Assembly: GCA_011773575.1 (NCBI GenBank)
Contig: WVXJ01000014.1
Coordinates: 1 to 5,221, forward strand
Length of the DNA: 5,221 nucleotides
Reading direction: 5' to 3'
Origin: Armatimonadota bacterium
Lineage (GTDB): Bacteria; Armatimonadota; Hebobacteria; Hebobacterales; WVXJ01
The translations under genes were made by a program, and so were the position numbers. The notes under the pieces were generated by a model, which saw only the letters and a list, made by a program, of their open reading frames with translations, was not told where the DNA came from and ran no database searches. This document shows, piece by piece, positions 1-5,221 of this stretch; positions within the stretch are counted from its first letter, which is position 1; every line of letters starts with the position of its first letter.

Positions 1-363
1 CGGGGTGATGTGCTGGCTGCGCGGGAGGCCGATTATGTAACCGCCGCCCGCGGATTGGGAGCCGGCACCCCGCATATTCTCTTCAGCGAAATCCTCCCGA
101 ATATCGTGCCTCCACTTATCGTGCTGGCGACACTGCGCATGGCAACCATTATCATCGCGGAGGCCTCCCTCAGTTTCCTCGGCATCGGTGTCCCGCCCAG
201 CATACCCGCCTGGGGCACCATGGTGGCTGACGGCCGCGCCGACATCGCCACCGCCTGGTGGATAGCGACCTTCCCCGGGCTCGCCATTCTTTTCTTAGTG
301 CTTTCCGTGAATCTCTTTGGAGAAGGCTTGCGGGATGTGCTCGATCCCCGCATGAGAAAATGA
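1..363 (+). CDS. DppC/OppC-type ABC transporter permease, C-terminal part (5' end outside window)
   Basis: This is the C-terminal 120 residues of an inner-membrane permease of a peptide/nickel-class (Dpp/Opp) ABC importer; the frame is open to the left edge, so the true start lies upstream. Residues 9-34 of the visible part form the EAA loop that docks on the ATPase (E-x-D-Y-V-x-x-A-R-G-L-G-A ... E-I-L-P-N). The usual family ending of this loop is HILPN, so E30 is a mild variation. A hydrophobic membrane segment follows at about 35-59, then the family signature SFLGIGVPPSIPAWG (about 55-69), a short polar loop, a second membrane segment at about 80-102, and the typical tail FGEGLRDVLDPRMRK. 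The signature and tail favour DppC/OppC over DppB/OppB. The stop codon shares its last base with the next gene's start, so the two are probably translated together. The substrate cannot be read from this fragment. Confidence 0.93.
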   Translation, partial: RGDVLAAREADYVTAARGLGAGTPHILFSEILPNIVPPLIVLATLRMATIIIAEASLSFLGIGVPPSIPAWGTMVADGRADIATAWWIATFPGLAILFLVLSVNLFGEGLRDVLDPRMRK

Positions 364-1364
364 TGGAGCGAACTCTGCTTGAAGTGAAGAATCTGCAGAC
401 TCATTTTTCCACCTACCGCGGTACTCTCCGCGCAGTAGACGGGGTGAGTCTGACCGTGCGGAGGGGAGAAACTCTCGCTCTGGTGGGAGAAAGCGGATGC
501 GGGAAGAGCGTTACCGGCCTTTCCATCATGCGCCTGGTGCGCAGGCCGGGGCGTATCATACAAGGCGAGATATCCTTCGATAAGGAAGACCTGCTCAAGA
601 AGCCACGGGCTGAGATGCGCCAGATACGGGGAGGCCGCATCGCCATGGTCTTCCAGGATCCGCTCTCGACACTGAACCCCGCCTTTACGGTACAGAACCA
701 GATCAGCGAATCCTTGAAGATCCACGGGGTGGCAAGTGGAAGGGAGGCGAAAGAGCGCAGCATCCAACTCCTGGAGGCAATGGGAATACCCGCGGCGCGG
801 GAGCGTTTGCGCAATTACCCCCATGAACTGAGCGGCGGCATGCGCCAGCGCGTCATGATCGCCATCGCCGCCTCCTGTGAACCCGAACTCTTGATCGCCG
901 ATGAACCCACCACCGCGCTGGATGTCACGCTCCAGGCGCAGATTATGGACTTGCTCGCCCAAATCAAAAAGGAGCGCGGTCTCGCCATCATCCTTATCAC
1001 TCACGATCTCGGCATCGTTTCTCAATTCTCGGACCGCGCCGCGGTAATGTACGCGGGTCACATCGTCGAACAGGGAGCAGTCGAGTCACTTCTCGAAGAA
1101 CCACTGCATCCATACACGCGCGGGCTGCTGCAATGTGTGCCCCGCCTGGGCCGGCCCGATCTTCCTATTACCCCCATCGAAGGCTCAGTTCCGGATATGG
1201 CGGCACTTCCAACCGGCTGCCGTTTTGCGCCGCGCTGTCCCCATGTGATGGAACATTGCTGGCAATCGATGCCACTGACATACGAGCCGGCCCCCGGCCG
1301 AAGCGTTCGCTGTTTTCTCTATGGTGAAGCGGGAGACTCTGTTCGCGGAGTAGATACCACCTGA
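363..1364 (+). CDS. DppD/OppD-type ABC transporter ATP-binding protein
   Basis: A 333-residue cytoplasmic ATPase that would power the permease encoded just upstream, probably as a heterodimer with the second ATPase starting at 5127. All ABC motifs are present: Walker A GESGCGKS at 42-49, Q-loop Q98, signature LSGGM at 156-160, Walker B LLIADEP at 176-182 with catalytic E181, D-loop ALD at 185-187 and H-loop H214. The peptide-transporter C-terminal extension follows, with HPYTRGLL at 249-256 and then Cys 286, 292, 299 and 317 in a CxFxPRC context. In some Dpp ATPases such a cluster binds a [4Fe-4S] centre; that is family knowledge, not shown here. ATG at 363 was chosen because GAGA at 354-357 lies 5 nt upstream and it forms the same TGATG junction as the next gene. 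The adjacent ATG at 360 is possible and adds one Met. An in-frame extension to 258 lies inside the permease gene and adds unconserved sequence. Length is normal for the family. Confidence 0.95.
   Translation: MERTLLEVKNLQTHFSTYRGTLRAVDGVSLTVRRGETLALVGESGCGKSVTGLSIMRLVRRPGRIIQGEISFDKEDLLKKPRAEMRQIRGGRIAMVFQDPLSTLNPAFTVQNQISESLKIHGVASGREAKERSIQLLEAMGIPAARERLRNYPHELSGGMRQRVMIAIAASCEPELLIADEPTTALDVTLQAQIMDLLAQIKKERGLAIILITHDLGIVSQFSDRAAVMYAGHIVEQGAVESLLEEPLHPYTRGLLQCVPRLGRPDLPITPIEGSVPDMAALPTGCRFAPRCPHVMEHCWQSMPLTYEPAPGRSVRCFLYGEAGDSVRGVDTT
1347..1350 (+). promoter_or_regulatory. Possible weak ribosome binding site for hyuA
   Basis: GGAG lies 13 nt before the ATG at 1364, longer than the usual 5-10 nt, and sits inside the end of the upstream ATPase gene. 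No better purine-rich site is nearer, so hyuA translation probably depends largely on coupling through the TGATG overlap. Confidence 0.3.
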
Positions 1365-3418
1365 TGGCATGGCGCATCGGAATTGACATTGGCGGAACAT
1401 TCACTGACCTGGTCGCCGCAAATCTGGAGACCGGTGAGACCTGTTTGTACAAATCCCCCACCACTCCCGCAAACCTTGCACAGGGAGTAGCCGCGGGCTT
1501 AGCCGCGTTGGGAGAGAAAGTCCCATTGCGGGCAATCTCTTTTCTCGCGCATGGAACCACCGCCGGCACCAATGCCCTGATCGAAGAAAAAGGCGCCCGC
1601 ACCGGTTTGATCACAACCGATGGATTTCGAGACCTATTGGAAATCGCCCGCCAGCAGCGGCCCTCATTATATGATCTGCGAGCCCGCAAGCCGCGGCCGC
1701 TGATACCGCGCCGTCTGCGGCGAGAGGTCGTCGAGAGAATGCAATTTGATGGGAGTATCCTCAAACCCCTGGATGTGGAGTCAGTGAAGCGTGAACTTGC
1801 ACTCCTTGCGGAGGAGGGCATCGAATCACTCGCAATCTGTCTGCTGCATTCTTACGCCAACTCCTCCCATGAGCGCGCCGTGCGGGATATGGCGCGGGAA
1901 TCGCTGCCGGATGTATATGTAACGGCCTCCTGTGATCTGCTGCCGCGTTTTCGCGAATACGAGCGCCTCAGCACCACGGTCATCAATACATATCTGGGCC
2001 CCCTTATGAACGGCTATCTGAATCATCTTAGCGAGCGAATCATGGAGGCGGGCATCTCCGCTGCTCCTCATATCATGCAGTCAAATGGGGGCATCGTTCC
2101 ACTTGAAGAGGCGCGCCTGAAACCGGCCGGCACAGTGCTCTCCGGCCCCGCAGCCGGGGCTGCTGCGGCCGCCGATCTCTCTGCCCGACTGGATATCGAG
2201 CGCGCCATCGCAATAGATATGGGCGGCACAAGCACCGATGTATGTCTCATAGAAGGGGGATTGCCCGCCAGCGCAGCGGGACGCAAAGTAGGCGGCTACG
2301 CGGTGGAATTGCCGGGAGTGGATGTTCGCTGCATCGGAGCCGGAGGGGGCAGCCTGTTGTGGGTGGACGCGGGCGGATTGCTGAATGTGGGGCCTCACAG
2401 CGCGGGGGCCCATCCGGGTCCGGCTTGCTACGCGCAGGGCGGCGAAGAGCCCGCCATTACCGATGCTTTCCTGGTATTGGGCAGAATACCGCCGAGCGGC
2501 CTGTTACAGGGCGAGATGACACTCGATCCGGAGGCGGCGCGCAAGGCCGTCACTGAGAGAATAGCCGCGCCGCTTGAGGTGAGTTTGGAGCGTGCCGCGC
2601 TGGGTGCAGTGGAATTGACCGTCGCCAATGTGCGGCGCGCCATCGAAACAATCACTGTAGCGGAAGGGCGTGACCCGCGCGAATTCTCTCTTATCGCTGC
2701 GGGTGGAGCCGGCCCTCTTATCGCAGCCGAACTCGCCGCGGAAATGCAGATTGATGAAGTCATCATTCCCGCCTCGCCGGGGAATTTCTCCGCCGGCGGT
2801 CTGCTCGTCAGTGATTTGCGTCGGGACTGGGTGAGGACCCATCTTATGGCGGCCGCCAAAGATAACCTGCCCGAGTTGATTGATGGATTTCATTCACTGG
2901 AAAGAGAAGCCTGTGAGTGGCTCGCCGATAACCTGGTGTCCGACGGAAAGGCAGTGTTGCTGCGTCGTGTGGCGGCGCGCTATGTGGGCCAGGATTATGA
3001 ATTGGAGATAGAGGTCCCCTCCGGCAGACTGACGGAAAGAGAACTTGATGGCTTGGTTGCCGACTTTCATCAAGCCCATGAAAGACACTATGGTTATGCA
3101 TTGCCCGGCCGGCCCATCGAGTTCGTGGACTTGATGATTACTGCTGTGGGGCAAGTTCCTGCCGCGCCAAGCGCGCCATCCGTGCGCTCCGATAAGAAAG
3201 GTGCAGCTAAAAAGGCCGAAAGGTCTGTATACCTTAGCGGGAAGGAAGAGTTTCGGGATTGCGCGGTATATGACCGCGCCAACCTTGGAGTAGGGGAGGT
3301 AGTTGAAGGCCCGGGGATCATCGAACAATATGATTCGACGACCTATCTGCCAGCCGCTTGCCGCGCCCATGTGGACGAAATGGGCAACCTGCGGTTGACA
3401 AGGAACGGAAGGCGATGA
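1364..3418 (+). CDS. hyuA: HyuA-type subunit, hydantoinase A/5-oxoprolinase family
   Basis: A 684-residue soluble protein, normal length for the ATP-binding subunit of the two-part HyuAB enzymes (N-methylhydantoinase, 5-oxoprolinase-like enzymes and the related acetone/acetophenone carboxylases). The N-terminal hydantoinase A/oxoprolinase domain starts at once with IGIDIGGTFTDL (5-16), a phosphate-binding loop of the ASKHA type, followed by HGTT at 63-66 and RPSLYDL at 99-105. The main hydantoinase A domain covers roughly 200-490. It carries the REYERLSTTVINTYLGP block, the MQSNGG and LSGPAAG motifs, a second phosphate loop IDMGGTSTD (284-292), GAGGGS (325-330) and SAGAHPGPACY (346-356). An Ala/Lys-rich linker at about 599-618 lies within the C-terminal domain. 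The protein would phosphorylate or activate the substrate with ATP while its partner HyuB completes catalysis. The start is fixed by the motif beginning at residue 5. It overlaps the ATPase stop by 1 nt and hyuB by 4 nt. Family membership is secure; the substrate (5-oxoproline, hydantoin, other cyclic amide, or a carboxylation substrate) is not resolvable from sequence. Confidence 0.93.
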   Translation: MAWRIGIDIGGTFTDLVAANLETGETCLYKSPTTPANLAQGVAAGLAALGEKVPLRAISFLAHGTTAGTNALIEEKGARTGLITTDGFRDLLEIARQQRPSLYDLRARKPRPLIPRRLRREVVERMQFDGSILKPLDVESVKRELALLAEEGIESLAICLLHSYANSSHERAVRDMARESLPDVYVTASCDLLPRFREYERLSTTVINTYLGPLMNGYLNHLSERIMEAGISAAPHIMQSNGGIVPLEEARLKPAGTVLSGPAAGAAAAADLSARLDIERAIAIDMGGTSTDVCLIEGGLPASAAGRKVGGYAVELPGVDVRCIGAGGGSLLWVDAGGLLNVGPHSAGAHPGPACYAQGGEEPAITDAFLVLGRIPPSGLLQGEMTLDPEAARKAVTERIAAPLEVSLERAALGAVELTVANVRRAIETITVAEGRDPREFSLIAAGGAGPLIAAELAAEMQIDEVIIPASPGNFSAGGLLVSDLRRDWVRTHLMAAAKDNLPELIDGFHSLEREACEWLADNLVSDGKAVLLRRVAARYVGQDYELEIEVPSGRLTERELDGLVADFHQAHERHYGYALPGRPIEFVDLMITAVGQVPAAPSAPSVRSDKKGAAKKAERSVYLSGKEEFRDCAVYDRANLGVGEVVEGPGIIEQYDSTTYLPAACRAHVDEMGNLRLTRNGRR
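3400..3404 (+). promoter_or_regulatory. Ribosome binding site supporting the hyuB start at 3415
   Basis: AAGGA ends 10 nt before ATG 3415, and a second purine run, GGAAGG (3407-3412), lies closer. This supports the ATG at 3415 over the in-frame TTG at 3358, which would lie deep inside hyuA and add 19 residues with no family resemblance. Confidence 0.6.
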
Positions 3419-5121
3419 AAGGAAACCGCCGCGAAAAAACAGACCCCATTACCCTCGCCGTAATCAGCAGTGGGCTCATCGCCATTGCTGAAGAGATGGG
3501 GGAGGCTCTGGTGCGAAGCGCCTTCTCACCCAACATAAAGGAACGGCGGGACTGCTCCACCGCGGTCTTCGATTCTCAAGGGCGTTTGATCGCACAGGCA
3601 GAACATATTCCACTCCACCTGGGCTCTCTGCTCGGTGTGGTGGAGGCTGTGCTCAAGCATTTTCCTCCTGACACTCTTCGCTCAGGCGACGCGTTCGTAG
3701 CCAATGATCCTTACCTTGGCGGAGGCACTCATCTGCCGGATGTAACTGTTGTATCCCCATTTTTTTGCAAATCCGAGCTGGCGGGTTTTACAGCAAATGT
3801 GGCGCATCACGCGGATATCGGCGCAAAGGCCCCTGGTGGCATCTCCGGAGATGCCCGCTCGATTGATGAAGAAGGTCTCAGGCTGCCTCCCACCAGGCTG
3901 GCGACGGCGAAAGGCATATGTCAGGAAGTCTTGGATCTGTTCCTTTCCCGCTGCCGTATGCCGGAGCAGCGGCGGCTCGATCTCACCGGTCAATTGGCCG
4001 CGAATCAGGTGGGTTTGCAGCGCTTGCAGGAGGTCTTCGATAAGTACGGTGCAGAGAGATTGTCAGAGGCAACAGACGCGCTGCTAAACGCAACGGAAGT
4101 CCGCGCCCGCGCCGCAATCAAAGGCGTGCCGGATGGATTCTATGAAGCCGAAGATCAAATGGAGGGCCTCGAAGGAGAGGAGATGATTCCCATTCGGGTG
4201 GGACTCGAGGTGCGCGGTGATCGGCTCCGGCTCGATTTTTCGGGCAGTGGACCCCCTTCACGGGGTGCCATCAATGTGCCGCGCAACGCGCTTCTCGCCA
4301 CAATCTACTATGCGGTGAAGGCGAGCCTGGATCCCGGTCTTCCCTCCAATGCCGGACTTCATCGCGCCATCGAAGTCTCAGTACCTGAAAACAGCATCCT
4401 CAACGCGCAGCCGCCGGCCGCGGTGGGTGCCCGCACAGACACCTGCCAGCATGTCGCCGGCAGGATCATCGAGGCCTTCGCCCAGGCCCTGCCCGGGCGG
4501 CTGCCCGCACCGGCCAATGATGCCAGCACCGCGGTGGTGTTTTCCGGCGTGGACCCTCGCAGTGGGCGTGAATATGTATATGTGGAAGCCATTGCCGGAG
4601 GCGCCGGCGGCGGCCCTGATGAGGATGGGCTGGACGGTGTGCAGGTCCACATCACCAATACCTCAAATCTGCCGGCGGAGGCTCTGGAACACGCTTTTCC
4701 GCTGCTGGTGGAGCGCTATGAACTGGTGCCCGATTCAGGAGGGCCGGGTGAGTTCCGCGGAGGGCTGGGTCTGCGGCGTGATATCCGCGTGATTGACCAT
4801 GAAGCAATTTTCTCCGCCCACGGAGATCGCCACAAGAAACCCGCGCGGGGCGCAGCCGGCGGATTGCCCGGTGCTTGTGGAGCCTATGTCGTGAATCCGG
4901 GAAGTAGTGCAGAACAATCACTGCCGCCGAAAGTCTCGGATGTTCACCTGGCACCAGGGGCCGTGCTAAGAGTGCAGACACCCGGCGGGGGTGGTTTTGG
5001 GAAACCGGAAAAACGCAAACCCGCGCGCATTACCGAGGATTTGCAGTCAGGCCTTGTCTCCCCGAATGCTGCGGCAGAGATTTACAAAACGTCTGCCGAT
5101 GAGGAAGGTTCGCAAACCTGA
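3415..5121 (+). CDS. hyuB: HyuB-type subunit, hydantoinase B/5-oxoprolinase family
   Basis: A 568-residue soluble protein, normal length for hydantoinase B, the partner of HyuA. Family blocks appear in order: DPITLAVISSGLIAIAEEMG near the N-terminus (10-29), SPNIKERRDCSTAVFD (38-53), H64 and H68 in the AEHIPLHLGS block, NDPYLGGGTHLPD (97-109), ANVAHHADIG (127-136), then GAINVPRNALLATIYYAVKA, HITNTSN (412-418), DSGGPGEFRGG (440-450) and TPGGGGFG (522-529). H106, D109 and H131 have the spacing (+3, +25) that I recall for the Mn ligands of the acetone carboxylase homologue, so a metal site is likely. The tail after the glycine run (DLQSGLVSPNAAAEIYK) is also usual. ATG 3415 overlaps the hyuA stop as ATGA, indicating translational coupling. 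The expected role is the catalytic half of an ATP-dependent amide-ring hydrolase. A carboxylase role is less likely because no small third subunit follows in the 5 nt before the next gene. Confidence 0.93.
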   Translation: MKGNRREKTDPITLAVISSGLIAIAEEMGEALVRSAFSPNIKERRDCSTAVFDSQGRLIAQAEHIPLHLGSLLGVVEAVLKHFPPDTLRSGDAFVANDPYLGGGTHLPDVTVVSPFFCKSELAGFTANVAHHADIGAKAPGGISGDARSIDEEGLRLPPTRLATAKGICQEVLDLFLSRCRMPEQRRLDLTGQLAANQVGLQRLQEVFDKYGAERLSEATDALLNATEVRARAAIKGVPDGFYEAEDQMEGLEGEEMIPIRVGLEVRGDRLRLDFSGSGPPSRGAINVPRNALLATIYYAVKASLDPGLPSNAGLHRAIEVSVPENSILNAQPPAAVGARTDTCQHVAGRIIEAFAQALPGRLPAPANDASTAVVFSGVDPRSGREYVYVEAIAGGAGGGPDEDGLDGVQVHITNTSNLPAEALEHAFPLLVERYELVPDSGGPGEFRGGLGLRRDIRVIDHEAIFSAHGDRHKKPARGAAGGLPGACGAYVVNPGSSAEQSLPPKVSDVHLAPGAVLRVQTPGGGGFGKPEKRKPARITEDLQSGLVSPNAAAEIYKTSADEEGSQT

Positions 5122-5126
5122 ACACA

Positions 5127-5221
5127 ATGAACTCAGACTCGGCATTGATGAGAATAGATAATCTGGTGAAGTTCTTTCCCGCCGGACGTGGAAAGCAAGT
5201 CCACGCGGTTGACCGGGTGAC
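5127..5221 (+). CDS. Second ABC transporter ATP-binding protein, DppF/OppF-type, N-terminal fragment (3' end outside window)
   Basis: The frame is open to the right edge and gives 31 complete codons beginning MNSDSALMRIDNLVKFFPAG and continuing to HAVDRV. The pattern L-x-x-x-x-N-L-V-K-x-F-P followed by a short basic stretch and V-x-A-V-D-x-V is the standard opening of peptide-class ABC ATPases, especially the DppF/OppF partner; Walker A would fall just past the edge. ATG 5127 was chosen because it leaves the usual few residues before the first strand. In-frame ATG 5148 would trim that strand. Neither start has a clear Shine-Dalgarno at normal spacing: GAGGAAGG at 5101-5108 is 18 nt upstream of 5127. 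The 5-nt gap after hyuB suggests coupling. It most likely pairs with the ATPase at 363-1364. The DppF assignment rests on the opening residues and context only. Confidence 0.82.
   Translation, partial: MNSDSALMRIDNLVKFFPAGRGKQVHAVDRV

Noticed and set aside
258..362. N-terminal extension of the first ATPase to position 258.
   Set aside because: The extra 35 residues are the out-of-frame reading of the permease tail and resemble nothing in the family. ATG 363 (or 360) gives the normal N-terminus.
33..1061. Long open frame on the - strand (342 codons) opposite the permease and ATPase genes.
   Set aside because: It lies fully antisense to two genes with unmistakable family motifs. Its translation has no recognisable domain and is a by-product of codon bias in GC-rich coding DNA.
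1168..1821. 217-codon open frame on the - strand across the ATPase/hyuA junction.
   Set aside because: It is antisense to two real genes, rich in Arg/Ser/Ala as expected for a shadow frame, and has no supporting start context.
3358..3414. hyuB start at TTG 3358.
   Set aside because: The added 19 residues overlap the conserved end of hyuA in another frame, while ATG 3415 has a Shine-Dalgarno and the common ATGA overlap.
4595..4619. GC-rich GGAGGCGCCGGCGGCGG-like run that could look like a repeat or hairpin.
   Set aside because: It encodes the conserved glycine-rich stretch of hyuB and is explained by Gly/Ala codons. No T-tract follows, so it is not a terminator.
4349..4792. 147-codon + strand frame inside hyuB (and similar - strand frames at 4359-4981).
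   Set aside because: It lies wholly within strongly conserved hyuB blocks. The Pro/Arg/Trp-rich translation is typical of a shifted reading frame.

Overview
This window is one uninterrupted stretch of bacterial-type operon. Five genes lie on the + strand, moderately GC-rich by eye, with almost no intergenic DNA. No rRNA, tRNA, CRISPR array, insertion sequence, terminator or convincing promoter was seen. The host phylum cannot be named from this sequence. The compact gene order, ATG starts and Shine-Dalgarno-like stretches fit a bacterium, and nothing points to a phage or plasmid.

Layout: (1) 1-363 is the C-terminal end of a DppC/OppC-type inner-membrane permease, cut by the left edge. (2) 363-1364 is a complete DppD/OppD-type ABC ATPase with every nucleotide-binding motif and a C-terminal four-cysteine cluster. 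(3) 1364-3418 is a complete HyuA-type subunit (hydantoinase A / 5-oxoprolinase N-terminal-half family, ATP-binding ASKHA-like fold). (4) 3415-5121 is a complete HyuB-type subunit (hydantoinase B / 5-oxoprolinase C-terminal-half family) with a His-x2-Asp...His metal-site pattern. (5) 5127 to the right edge is the first 31 codons of a second ABC ATPase, very probably the DppF/OppF partner of gene 2. The junctions are a 1-nt overlap (TGATG), a 1-nt overlap (TGATG), a 4-nt overlap (ATGA) and a 5-nt gap, so co-transcription and translational coupling are likely.

The simplest reading is an uptake-plus-catabolism operon. A dipeptide/oligopeptide-class ABC importer brings in a small amide-containing compound, and a two-subunit ATP-dependent HyuAB enzyme opens or otherwise activates it in the cytoplasm. 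Candidate substrates are 5-oxoproline, hydantoins or other cyclic amides and imides, or a peptide carrying such a group. The sequence does not settle which. HyuAB relatives also include acetone and acetophenone carboxylases, but no small third subunit of the AcxC kind follows hyuB here, which leans weakly towards amide hydrolysis. The feature most worth a second look is the placement of the enzyme pair between the two ATPase genes of the transporter. All protein families present are known, and I see no clear evidence of an undescribed system.
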